Shown here: positions 1 through 7,673 of the stretch, one piece after another
Layout: each line of letters starts with the position of its first letter
Numbering within the stretch: the stretch's first letter is position 1
Assembly (NCBI GenBank): GCA_012728445.1
Contig: JAAYFA010000025.1
Span: 1-20,698, forward strand
From: Clostridiales bacterium
Lineage (GTDB): Bacteria; Bacillota; Clostridia; Oscillospirales; Acutalibacteraceae
Reading direction: 5' to 3'
Length of the DNA stretch: 20,698 nucleotides
The notes under the pieces: model-generated
The model's input: the letters and a program-made list of their open reading frames with translations, nothing else
Databases searched by the model: none
What the model was told of the DNA's origin: nothing
Translations under genes and position numbers: made by a program

Positions 1-1
1 C

Positions 2-166
2 ATTAATTCAACACCGCGAGCCAGCCTAAGCAACAGAACACCCTATGAGATTTTTACATTCCTTCACGGAGAAGAGGCAGCACAACTTTTGAATATGCAA
101 AAAATTCCGAAGGATGATGTTGTCCTGAAACCAAGGCTGTTAAAGAACCTATCACGAAAAAACTGA
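2..166 (+). CDS. IS30-family-like transposase, C-terminal end (partial)
   Basis: This open frame enters from the left edge of the window and ends at TGA 164-166, giving the last 54 residues of a protein. The segment contains NSTPRASLSNRTPYEIF, the pattern found near the end of IS30-type DDE transposases (a proline/arginine-rich stretch followed by K/R-TP-x-E-x-F), followed by a short tail ending in LKPRLLKNLSRKN. The family assignment rests on motif recognition only, because the catalytic DDE core lies outside the window. An IS transposase cuts and rejoins the ends of its own element; the non-coding stretch just downstream with repeated motifs fits the right end of such an element. Whether the element is intact cannot be judged. 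Confidence 0.7.
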   Translation: MNSTPRASLSNRTPYEIFTFLHGEEAAQLLNMQKIPKDDVVLKPRLLKNLSRKN

Positions 167-222
167 GCAAAAGGAGATTGCTTCACGGACGTACACATTA
201 ATATGAGCTGTGTTAAGGTAAG

Positions 223-464
223 CGGAAGTTTGTTTTGCAATGTGAAAAATTTTACCTCTCTTGCCGCAGACTATTATGCCTTTATTTCGAATAAGACTAA
301 TGATGCAACAGGCATTTATTCTATGATGCTCTTCGCGAGACTCTATTCTACTTTGCTATTTGGCGTTATTCCCTTTTATTTCCGTGTTCTCAGGGGTTTT
401 AATGGAATTTACTTTCGCAATTTCACCGGCGGGTGTAGAAGTGGAATTTAACTTTGCAATTTAC
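223..464. repeat. Probable right end of the IS element with repeated motifs
   Basis: Two closely similar motifs lie at 403-426 (TGGAATTTACTTTCGCAATT then TCAC) and 442-464 (TGGAATTTAACTTTGCAATT then TAC). A weaker relative lies at 223-248 (CGGAAGTTTGTTTTGCAATG). The common core GGAA-TTT-x-CTTTGCAAT resembles repeated transposase-binding sites near an IS end, and the last copy would mark the boundary near 464. No credible gene was found between 167 and 614: the 83-codon frame at 203-451 has no ribosome site and runs through these repeats. Confidence 0.5.
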
Positions 465-490
465 GCCTTTGTTTGTCAATCAAAAAAAGA

Positions 491-519
491 TAGAAATGGC
501 TATGCGGTTATGTTATAAT
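491..519 (+). promoter_or_regulatory. Sigma-A promoter with extended -10 for the gene at 615
   Basis: TATAAT at 514-519 is preceded by TG at 511-512, giving an extended -10 (TGTTATAAT). A weak -35 TAGAAA lies at 491-496 with a 17-bp spacer. Transcription would start near 526, about 90 nt before the start codon at 615. A better-looking TTGTCA at 473-478 is too far away (35 bp). Confidence 0.65.
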
Positions 520-614
520 CATTTCCAAGTATATAGGACGCAAAAATTCACCCCGATATTTTTGGCTCGGACCATTGCCCCGTATCCCTAACGATTGAAA
601 TGTAAGGATTTGCT

Positions 615-1919
615 ATGAAGAAGTACCGAGTTATCATCCCATTGTTGTCCGCCTTGGCTGTGCTCGCGGTTGCCGCGGCCTTGCTGGCACCAAAATATTT
701 TAAAAGAACTTTGTCGGGCAAACCGGTAGAGCAGACTGTCGTCGACTTCACACTTGCCCAAAGCAAGTACACGCCCATGCTGACCGGCACAGGAACAGCG
801 GAATTCCCGCCCCTACAGACAGACATCGCCAATGTTTTTTACACCATCAATCCGGCCGACGGCACGGTTACGTATTACGAGACCGCCGCTACGGGTCTTA
901 TACCCTATAAAGGCACGGTCCAAACGGCGGATATCACGGTGAACTGCAGCAGTCGGAATATTCCCGTCAAACTCTTCTACATAGAACAAGACCAAAAAGT
1001 TGCCGGGTACGGACTGTTTACGGCAGCCCCCGGCAAAGCCCCTTCCGATATTTTTGCTTACGCTTTTTTCAAGGTGACCGCGCTCCCTGCAGCTTACGGC
1101 AAAAGCGGGCAGTTGTTGCTTATAGACTTTGACAAAAACAATTTTTGGATAAAGGACAAACTATATACCGAAGCCTTTATAATCAACCTCAATAATCCCG
1201 GCGCCGGGCCCAAAAGCCTGACAACCGACAATTCCCGTACGGTTGACTTTACCGGTGCATCGCGTAGCGACTGGGTTTTGCTCACTGATGGTTTTTTGGA
1301 GAGTCTTGGCAATAAGCCCTACTTCCTTTCCTCAAGAGATTATAACCTTGACCGCAAAGGTCTCATTTCGGATATCTTGACAGCCGGGCCCTTAAAACCT
1401 CCGCGTGTGGTCACCGGTATTTTAGGTCTATGGGCAAGGGTGGCCGGGGACAGCTTGATGTACCTAAAAACCACAGACGATGGCTTTGACTGTTTGAAAT
1501 TTAACGGCAAAGACGAGCAGGTTATAAAAAGCTTTACAGGCAACTATTTTGAGGATTATCTGCAAAACGGGCATCATCTGCTTAATAAAAAAACGCTTGT
1601 GCTGACCGATTTGCTCACGGGGACGGAAAAAACTTTAAAAGATATTCCCGCCGATTCCGTGAGGTTGTTCAGCGTCAGCCCCGACGGTTCGCGGGCGGTA
1701 GCGGCCGTTCCGAGTGGCGGAGAAGTCCCTTCTACAGCCACACAAATGCTCGTGCTTTACAACCTTGAAACACACACGGCAACAACGGTGACCGAACCGC
1801 TGATTTTCTCACAGAGCAACGCGAATTTTTGCTGGATAGACAACAATACCCTGTTCCATCTTCGTCCAAGCGACGAGGAAGCAACAGGGTTGAGTTACTG
1901 TATGGTTAAAGTATTGTGA
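615..1919 (+). CDS. Membrane-anchored protein of unknown function with propeller-like C-terminus
   Basis: The product has 434 residues. Residues 1-35 (MKKYRVIIPLLSALAVLAVAA...) form a positively charged N-terminus followed by one hydrophobic segment. There is no lipobox cysteine, so it is read as a signal-anchor and the rest is expected outside the membrane. The C-terminal third contains VSPDGSRAVAAV and CWIDNNTLFHL, which resemble blades of TolB/WD40-type beta-propellers. No catalytic motif is recognised. ATG at 615 is preceded by AAGGAT at 605-609 with suitable spacing and by an extended -10 promoter. It appears to be a single-gene transcription unit, since the next gene points towards it. 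A role in envelope sensing or binding is only a guess. Confidence 0.8.
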   Translation: MKKYRVIIPLLSALAVLAVAAALLAPKYFKRTLSGKPVEQTVVDFTLAQSKYTPMLTGTGTAEFPPLQTDIANVFYTINPADGTVTYYETAATGLIPYKGTVQTADITVNCSSRNIPVKLFYIEQDQKVAGYGLFTAAPGKAPSDIFAYAFFKVTALPAAYGKSGQLLLIDFDKNNFWIKDKLYTEAFIINLNNPGAGPKSLTTDNSRTVDFTGASRSDWVLLTDGFLESLGNKPYFLSSRDYNLDRKGLISDILTAGPLKPPRVVTGILGLWARVAGDSLMYLKTTDDGFDCLKFNGKDEQVIKSFTGNYFEDYLQNGHHLLNKKTLVLTDLLTGTEKTLKDIPADSVRLFSVSPDGSRAVAAVPSGGEVPSTATQMLVLYNLETHTATTVTEPLIFSQSNANFCWIDNNTLFHLRPSDEEATGLSYCMVKVL

Positions 1920-1942
1920 AGGGTAAGCTATGCAGTACCATT

Positions 1943-2020
1943 TGTAGGGACGCCAACCCTTGTGTTCGCACCGGGATCTCCGCCTTACCTTGCGGTTCAT
2001 CAAGGATGTCTACCCCTACA
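1943..2020. repeat. Imperfect palindromic (REP-like) element between convergent genes
   Basis: The outer arms TGTAGGGACGCCAACCCTTG (1943-1962) and CAAGGATGTCTACCCCTACA (2001-2020) are imperfect reverse complements with the same outer 7 bases (TGTAGGG). They flank about 38 bp. It fills most of the gap between the stop at 1919 and the opposing stop at 2035, where it could act as a weak transcription barrier. The TGTAGGG ends resemble dispersed palindromic repeats of clostridial genomes, but copy number cannot be seen here. Confidence 0.5.
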
Positions 2021-2034
2021 CGGCTAACCACTAA

Positions 2035-2532
2035 CTATATGTTTTCTTCCCTGAAGTCAATGGTGATTTCGTCGTGCTCCATGGTAATTTTTCTGCATGC
2101 CACCCCTGCCGCGTTGAACATACGCTTTGAAGCGAGCACACTCGGGGTGGTTCCGTATTTGTCGGAAAGGTATAAAACCTCTTTTATCCCGCTTTGTATA
2201 ATCGCTTTTGCACATTCGTTGCAAGGGAACAGTGCAACATAAATCTTGCATCCGGCGAGACTGCCGCCGTCGTTGTTCAGGATGGCGTTGAGCTCCGCAT
2301 GACAAACATAGGGGTATTTGGTGTCAATCGTGTCGCCTTCCCTTTCCCATGGGAACTCGTCATCATCGCATCCGGCGGGCATCCCGTTATAGCCAACGGA
2401 CATTATTTTGTTTGTCGCACTTACAATACAGGCACCCACTTGCGTACAAGGGTCCTTGCTGCGGTTTGCGGAAAGCAGGGCGATACCCATAAAGTATTCG
2501 TCCCAGGATATATAGTCATTGCGTTTCGGCAT
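2035..2532 (-). CDS. dCMP (deoxycytidylate) deaminase family protein
   Basis: The 165-residue protein belongs to the zinc-dependent cytidine/deoxycytidylate deaminase superfamily. The zinc site is visible as H78-A-E80 (zinc ligand and catalytic glutamate) and P103-C-N-E-C107 (two cysteine ligands). DPCTQVGACIV and GYNGMPAGCDD are typical of dCMP deaminases, which convert dCMP to dUMP to feed thymidylate synthesis. The frame continues upstream to an ATG at 2589, but the start at 2532 is preferred: it has GGGGGTGG 5 bases upstream, begins at the expected MPKRNDYISWDEYF, and the predicted transcript begins downstream of the longer start. Length fits the family; ComEB-type late competence proteins are close relatives. 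Confidence 0.93.
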   Translation of the reverse strand: MPKRNDYISWDEYFMGIALLSANRSKDPCTQVGACIVSATNKIMSVGYNGMPAGCDDDEFPWEREGDTIDTKYPYVCHAELNAILNNDGGSLAGCKIYVALFPCNECAKAIIQSGIKEVLYLSDKYGTTPSVLASKRMFNAAGVACRKITMEHDEITIDFREENI

Positions 2533-2560
2533 ATTGCCACCCCCATATTGATCTGCACAA

Positions 2561-2589
2561 AGAATATCACATTTTATTTTTTTTGGCAA
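2561..2589 (-). promoter_or_regulatory. Promoter of the dCMP deaminase gene
   Basis: On the minus strand, TTGCCA (2584-2589) and TATTCT (2561-2566) are separated by exactly 17 bp, and TG precedes the -10 with one intervening base. Predicted transcription starts near 2554, about 22 nt before the ATG at 2532, which rules out the longer reading frame beginning at 2589. Confidence 0.7.
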
Positions 2590-2674
2590 GAGCCTTGGAA
2601 TTATGTGATGCGAAAAAAAGATTATGAAAAAAATGTAAATCTTGGCGCTCTTTACTGTATTTCTACCTTCACTG

Positions 2675-2683
2675 TGTTATAAT
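2675..2683 (+). promoter_or_regulatory. Extended -10 promoter of secA
   Basis: TGTTATAAT at 2675-2683 is a perfect extended -10, identical to that of the gene at 615. No convincing -35 is seen 17 bp upstream (CTGTAT at 2655-2660). Transcription should start near 2690, leaving about 25 nt before the ATG at 2715. Confidence 0.65.
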
Positions 2684-2714
2684 AATATGATTAATTTTAA
2701 TGAGGTGTCTTAGT

Positions 2715-5471
2715 ATGAGTTTTTTGACAAAACTGTTCGGCGATTACTCGGCAAAAGAAATAAAAAGAACGGCCCCACTAAGGGATAAAGTTTTAGCGTT
2801 TGAAGAGGAATACGCCAAGCTGACCGATGGGCAGCTGCAGGCAAAAACGCCGGAATTTAGAGAGCGCCTTGCCGGCGGTGAAACGCTCGACGACCTTCTT
2901 CCCGAAGCGTTTGCCGTTTGCCGCGAGGCTTCCTGGCGCGTGCTCAACATGAAGCACTTCCCCGTGCAGGTGGTCGGCGGCATTGTTTTGCACCAAGGCA
3001 GAATTGCCGAGATGAAGACGGGCGAAGGCAAAACGCTTGTTGCCACCCTGCCCGCCTATCTCAACGGGCTTACGGGCCAAGGCGTGCACATCGTCACGGT
3101 CAACGATTACCTTGCCCGCCGCGACAGCGAGTGGATGGGCAAAGTTTACCGCTTTTTGGGCCTTTCGGTGGGGCTTATCGTTCACGAGAAGGAAGGCGAG
3201 GAGCGGCGCGACGCTTATCTTGCGGATATTACCTATGGCACAAACAACGAAATGGGTTTCGACTACCTTCGTGATAACATGGTGCCCTACATCGAGCAAA
3301 AGGTACAGCGAGGGCATGTGTTCGGCATTGTGGACGAAGTGGACTCCATCTTGATCGATGAGGCGAGGACACCGCTGATTATTTCCGGCAGAGGCGACCA
3401 ATCCACCGACCTGTACCGCCAAGCCAACTCTTTTGTGAGAACGCTTACCATGGCGAAAGTCAAGGAAGTCGATTCCAAAGAAAACGTTGAAGATGCCGCA
3501 GACGGCGACTACATTGTTGACGAAAAAGCAAAAAATGCGACACTTGCCAAGAGCGGTGTGGAAAAAGCAGAAAAATATTTCAACCTGGAAAACTTAATGG
3601 ATGCGGAAAACATGACCATCCAGCACCATATAAACCAGGCCGTCAAGGCTATCGGCGTGATGCACAGGGATACCGACTATGTGGTAAAAGACGGCGAGGT
3701 GCTGATTGTTGACGAGTTCACCGGGCGCATTATGCTCGGGCGTCGTTATAACGAAGGGTTGCACCAGGCTATAGAAGCAAAAGAAGGCGTTAATGTCGAG
3801 CACGAAAGCAAAACGCTCGCAACCATTACCTTCCAGAATTACTTCAGGCTTTATGAAAAACTTTCCGGCATGACCGGTACGGCCATGACCGAAAGCGCCG
3901 AATTCCAAGAGATTTATAAACTGGACGTTGTCGAAGTGCCGACAAACAAGCCGATGATTCGAAAAGATAATCCGGATGTTGTCTACAAAACCGAAAAAGC
4001 GAAGTTTGAAGCCGCTATCGAGCAAATCAAGGAATCCAACGAAAAGGGCCAGCCGGTGCTGATGGGTACGGTTTCCATTGAAAGGTCCGAGCATTTAAGC
4101 GCACTGCTCAAACGAGCAGGCATCAAGCATGAGGTTTTGAACGCAAAGTTTAACGATAAAGAGGCTGAAATTGTCGCGCAGGCAGGTAAGTTTGGTTCGG
4201 TAACCATCGCCACGAACATGGCCGGGCGCGGTACGGATATCATGCTCGGGGGCAACTCGGAATATCTGGCCAAAACAGAAATGCGGCGCATGGGTTATAC
4301 GGAAGAATTGATTGTTGAAGCCACGGGCTATGCGGAAACGGATGACGAAGAGATCATTAAGTCAAGGACCGACTTTGCGGCTTTGAATAAAAAATATCGT
4401 GAAGAAACAAGCGCGGAAGCGCTTAAGGTTTGCGAAGCCGGCGGGCTGTTTATTATTGGTACGGAGCGTCATGAATCGCGGCGTATTGACAACCAGTTGC
4501 GCGGGCGCGCCGGGCGCCAAGGCGACCCGGGTGAAAGCCGCTTTTATATTTCGCTCGAAGACGACCTCATGCGTCTGTTCGGTGTGGAACGCCTCACGAG
4601 AGTGATGGATGCGCTGAAAGCACCCGAGGATATGCCGATTGAAACCAAGATGATATCCAACACCATCGAAAGCGCACAGAAGAAAATTGAAGGTCGCAAC
4701 TTCGCCACCAGGAAAAATGTTCTGCAATTTGATGATGTGATGAACCGCCAGAGAGAACTTATTTACGGACAGCGTAATAAGGTGCTTGAAGGCGAAGACC
4801 TGAAACCCTATATTTTAAAAATGCTGGAAGAAACCGTCAACGAATCGGTTGACTTCTATTGCTCCTCCTCACTCCCAAGGAACGAGTGGAACGTTGAAGG
4901 ACTGCGCGAAAAGTTTTTGGGTTGGTTAACCGGGCCGGATGATTTTGAAGACGGTTTTGACGGGGATAAAGCCAAAGAACTTTTATTGAAACGCGGGCAG
5001 GATCTTTACGAAGAACGAGAGAAAACGTTTGGCGTTGATGAGGTCGGCATACCCATTATGCGCCGACTTGAAAACATGATTTTGCTGAGAAATGTTGACA
5101 ACAAGTGGATGGACCATATCGATGCGATGGAAGAATTAAAGCGAGGCATCGGACTGCGCGCCTACGGGCAGCAAGACCCCGTCGTGGCATACCGACAGGA
5201 AAGCTACGACATGTTTGACGAAATGAGCACCTCCATACGGGAGGATACGGTACGACAAATGTTGACCGTCGTTATCAGAAGTGAGCGTGAAACAAAGCGC
5301 GAGCAAGCGGCAAAAATTACCGCCACGAGCGGTGGCGGCCCGGATGGCAGTGAAAAGGGCCGGACAGTCCGTAAGGGCAAAAAAGTCGGTCCAAACGTAG
5401 CCTGCCCCTGTGGTAGCGGCAAAAAATACAAACATTGTTGCGGCGACGTAACAAAAAATAACATTGTGTAA
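2715..5471 (+). CDS. secA: Preprotein translocase ATPase SecA
   Basis: SecA is the cytosolic motor that drives unfolded preproteins through the SecYEG channel. The 918-residue product shows Walker A M100-KTGEGKT107, the DEVD box at 207-210 followed by SILIDEARTPLIISG, the preprotein cross-linking region (VDEFTGRIMLGRRYNEGLHQ), the second nucleotide-binding domain (TNMAGRGTDIMLGG and ESRRIDNQLRGRAGRQGD), helical scaffold and wing regions, and a C-terminal zinc knuckle CPCGSGKKYKHCC that binds SecB or phospholipid in relatives. ATG 2715 is chosen over the in-frame ATG at 2700 because GAGGTG at 2702-2707 gives correct spacing. It is longer than the roughly 840 residues of Bacillus SecA, mainly through an acidic insertion (around TDDEEIIKSRTD) as in clostridial SecAs. 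A peptidase gene follows after 31 bp. Confidence 0.98.
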   Translation: MSFLTKLFGDYSAKEIKRTAPLRDKVLAFEEEYAKLTDGQLQAKTPEFRERLAGGETLDDLLPEAFAVCREASWRVLNMKHFPVQVVGGIVLHQGRIAEMKTGEGKTLVATLPAYLNGLTGQGVHIVTVNDYLARRDSEWMGKVYRFLGLSVGLIVHEKEGEERRDAYLADITYGTNNEMGFDYLRDNMVPYIEQKVQRGHVFGIVDEVDSILIDEARTPLIISGRGDQSTDLYRQANSFVRTLTMAKVKEVDSKENVEDAADGDYIVDEKAKNATLAKSGVEKAEKYFNLENLMDAENMTIQHHINQAVKAIGVMHRDTDYVVKDGEVLIVDEFTGRIMLGRRYNEGLHQAIEAKEGVNVEHESKTLATITFQNYFRLYEKLSGMTGTAMTESAEFQEIYKLDVVEVPTNKPMIRKDNPDVVYKTEKAKFEAAIEQIKESNEKGQPVLMGTVSIERSEHLSALLKRAGIKHEVLNAKFNDKEAEIVAQAGKFGSVTIATNMAGRGTDIMLGGNSEYLAKTEMRRMGYTEELIVEATGYAETDDEEIIKSRTDFAALNKKYREETSAEALKVCEAGGLFIIGTERHESRRIDNQLRGRAGRQGDPGESRFYISLEDDLMRLFGVERLTRVMDALKAPEDMPIETKMISNTIESAQKKIEGRNFATRKNVLQFDDVMNRQRELIYGQRNKVLEGEDLKPYILKMLEETVNESVDFYCSSSLPRNEWNVEGLREKFLGWLTGPDDFEDGFDGDKAKELLLKRGQDLYEEREKTFGVDEVGIPIMRRLENMILLRNVDNKWMDHIDAMEELKRGIGLRAYGQQDPVVAYRQESYDMFDEMSTSIREDTVRQMLTVVIRSERETKREQAAKITATSGGGPDGSEKGRTVRKGKKVGPNVACPCGSGKKYKHCCGDVTKNNIV

Positions 5472-5502
5472 TATAAATATAATATAAGGGGACTATCAGC
5501 TT

Positions 5503-6747
5503 ATGTCGAAAAATCTTGCACCGGCCTTGAGGCCCTCCACCATGGACTTTGTAGTCAGCGGAATCACGCATATTTGCAAAACCTTCAAACGAAGGGCGCC
5601 CGGCACGCAGTCGGAAAGAGATGCTCAGGATTTCTTTGCGAAAGAGCTCAAGCAATGGTCGGATGAGGTCGTTGTTGAGGATTTCACCCTGCATCCCTAC
5701 GCATTTACAGGCTTCATCCCCTTTTCCGCGCTGTTTGGCATCATCTCCGCCATCCTGTTTTTCAGCATACGCTCTTTCCCTGAGCGTTCGTTTACGCTTG
5801 GCATGATTGGGGCAATATTATTGTTTATTGCCGCGGCGATGTTCTTCATGGAGTTTGTGTTCTACCGCAAATTTGTCGACTTCCTTTTCCCAAAGGCTGT
5901 TTCCAGAAATGTTTACGCCATTAAAAAGCCCGTTGGCGAAGTGAAACAACGTATCATTTTCGGTGGTCATGCCGATGCCCCGTGGGAATTCACCTTTTTT
6001 CTGCACGGGCAGATGAAATCGCTTATTCCCGCTGTAGCAGGTTCTGTCGGAGGCATGCTCGTCTCCCTGATTGTAACTGTCGTCTACTTGATTATGGGAG
6101 CCCCAAGAATCGAAGGCGCTTGGCTTGTCGTCGCCATTGTCATGCTCTGCTTAATCCCGTTTTATATCGCCATCATGTTTTTCACCAATTTCAGAGTTAT
6201 TGTTGACGGTGCAAACGATAATCTTTCCTCCTGCTACGCATCCATGGCAATTATGAAGGAAATGACGGAAAACGATTTTCGTTTTGAGAATACGGAAGTC
6301 TGCTGCCTCATAACCGGTTCCGAGGAAGCGGGCCTGCGCGGAGCGAAGGCTTTTTGCAAGCAACATACAGAAGAACTCAAAAAAGTTAAAACCGTTTTTA
6401 TACCTTTTGAAGTGTTGCGCGAATGCGACCAGCTCACCGTATACGATCGTGACATGAACGGCTTTGCGCCCAGCTGCAAGGCTGCAACCAAATTACTGCT
6501 CGCAGCGGGCAAAAAAGTTGGGTTGGACCTGAAATGTGCGACGATCCCACTGGGTGCAACGGATGCTGCTGCTTTCTCGCAAGCAGGGATTTCTGCGGCA
6601 GGTCTTTGCGGTTCAAGGGACACACCGCAAACCTATTACCATACCCGCTATGATACTTATGACAATATAAGCCCCGAGTGTATCCAAAAAGCGATTGAGC
6701 TCGGCTTTGAAGCCGCCTATATGTTTGATGCCGGGGAAGAAAAATAA
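5503..6747 (+). CDS. M28-like zinc peptidase with embedded transmembrane segments
   Basis: The 414-residue protein carries the ligand pattern of M28 (aminopeptidase Y/S) zinc exopeptidases: H156-A-D158 in GGHADAP, D239 in DGANDN, the E274-E275 pair in TGSEEAG, a possible acidic ligand in PFEVLRE, and H380 in YYHTRYDTYDN. Four hydrophobic stretches (about 69-90, 96-120, 172-198 and 205-228) interrupt or precede the catalytic fold, so this is a membrane-bound hydrolase, with two segments lying between the first and second ligand groups. Substrate is unknown. The start ATG has AAGGGG upstream at 5486-5491. It lies 31 bp behind secA with no clear promoter and is probably co-transcribed with it; a role in handling translocated or membrane peptides is possible but inferred. 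A strong terminator follows. Confidence 0.85.
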   Translation: MSKNLAPALRPSTMDFVVSGITHICKTFKRRAPGTQSERDAQDFFAKELKQWSDEVVVEDFTLHPYAFTGFIPFSALFGIISAILFFSIRSFPERSFTLGMIGAILLFIAAAMFFMEFVFYRKFVDFLFPKAVSRNVYAIKKPVGEVKQRIIFGGHADAPWEFTFFLHGQMKSLIPAVAGSVGGMLVSLIVTVVYLIMGAPRIEGAWLVVAIVMLCLIPFYIAIMFFTNFRVIVDGANDNLSSCYASMAIMKEMTENDFRFENTEVCCLITGSEEAGLRGAKAFCKQHTEELKKVKTVFIPFEVLRECDQLTVYDRDMNGFAPSCKAATKLLLAAGKKVGLDLKCATIPLGATDAAAFSQAGISAAGLCGSRDTPQTYYHTRYDTYDNISPECIQKAIELGFEAAYMFDAGEEK

Positions 6748-6755
6748 ACACATCC

Positions 6756-6790
6756 TAGCCCTCCGGCGAAGCGGGAGGGCTATTTTTTTT
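6756..6790 (+). terminator. Rho-independent terminator after secA-peptidase
   Basis: A perfect 9-bp stem TAGCCCTCC (6756-6764) / GGAGGGCTA (6774-6782) with a 9-nt loop is followed by eight T (6783-6790). The T tract touches the GGAGG ribosome site (6791-6795) of the next gene, so the hairpin also sits in the leader of the export operon. Confidence 0.92.
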
Positions 6791-6803
6791 GGAGGCAGAA
6801 ATT

Positions 6804-7637
6804 TTGCAAAAAACCATTATTGAACCCAATGGCAAAAACGCGCAGTATTGGAAGGATATATGGCGATATAAAGGGCTAGCGGCCACCTTTGCGATGCGAG
6901 ATATCACGGTGCGCTATAAGCAGACGGTTATCGGTCTAGGATGGGCGGTTATCAGTCCCGTGGTCACCATGCTGCTCATGAGTTTCCTCTTCGGTACGGT
7001 AGCAAAACTACCTTCGGACGGTACCGCGCCTTATCAAGTTATGGTTTACGCGGGCCTGATAGCCTGGAATCTTTTTGCACGTGGGCTGACCATCGCCGCG
7101 ACAACGTTCCTAACAAATGCCGCTCTTTTAAAAAAAGTGTATTTCCCGCGGATTATTGCGCCACTCGGGCAGGCTGCCGCGCTGCTTATTGACACGCTGA
7201 TTTCCCTTGGAGTTCTTTTTATTATGCTCGCGATTTTTAAATATCCGCCGCCGTGGGGCCGGCTTTTATTCCTACCCGTTTTTATGTTTTTGTCCTTACT
7301 GCTGGGTTTTTCCGTCGGGTTGGTTTTGGCCCCGGGAAATATCAAACACCGGGATTTGAACCACATATTACCGTTTCTCCTTCAGGCAGGCCAGTATGTT
7401 ACACCGGTTGTCTATTCTTTTACTTATATTACCTCGTCTATGTCAAAGAATACCGCTATAATGTATATGTTTAACCCCGCCGCCGGTGTCGTCAATGCCT
7501 TTAAATGGAGTATCATCAGCAGTAATTCTTTCCACTGGCCGTCCTTTCTTATCGCACTTGTCTGGATCGCCATACTGTTGCCGCTCGGCATACTTCGCTT
7601 TCGCAAGGGTGAGCGCACTTTTGTCGACCTGGTTTAG
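6804..7637 (+). CDS. ABC-2 type permease, Wzm/TagG-like polysaccharide exporter subunit
   Basis: The 277-residue membrane protein has about six hydrophobic segments and the family's N-terminal signature MRDITVRYKQTVIGLGWAVISP, matching the KRDFKVRYKQ-x-LG-x-W pattern of TagG/Wzm/RfbA permeases that flip undecaprenyl-linked teichoic acid or O-polysaccharide chains across the membrane. The C-terminal FNPAAGVVNAFKW is also typical. The start is set at TTG 6804, 8 bases after GGAGG (6791-6795); the longer TTG at 6789 overlaps the terminator T tract and the ribosome site, and the first internal ATG would remove the conserved N-terminus. It pairs with the ATPase encoded 36 bp downstream. No promoter is seen between the upstream terminator and this gene. 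Confidence 0.9.
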   Translation: MQKTIIEPNGKNAQYWKDIWRYKGLAATFAMRDITVRYKQTVIGLGWAVISPVVTMLLMSFLFGTVAKLPSDGTAPYQVMVYAGLIAWNLFARGLTIAATTFLTNAALLKKVYFPRIIAPLGQAAALLIDTLISLGVLFIMLAIFKYPPPWGRLLFLPVFMFLSLLLGFSVGLVLAPGNIKHRDLNHILPFLLQAGQYVTPVVYSFTYITSSMSKNTAIMYMFNPAAGVVNAFKWSIISSNSFHWPSFLIALVWIAILLPLGILRFRKGERTFVDLV

Positions 7638-7673
7638 CAGGCCGTTTACTTTTATATGAAAGGAGACCGTGTA

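Noticed and set aside
203..451. 83-codon plus-strand frame
   Set aside because: It lies across the repeated IS-end motifs, has no ribosome site before its ATG, and reads as low-quality aromatic sequence.
473..519. TTGTCA (473-478) as the -35 of the promoter at 514-519
   Set aside because: Spacing is 35 bp instead of about 17; the extended -10 explains the promoter without it.
2194..2682. 162-codon plus-strand frame opposite dCMP deaminase
   Set aside because: It is antisense to a gene with an intact zinc site and its own promoter; the translation has no recognisable features.
3594..4094. 166-codon minus-strand frame (and others) inside secA
   Set aside because: Mirror of secA codons; no independent start signals.
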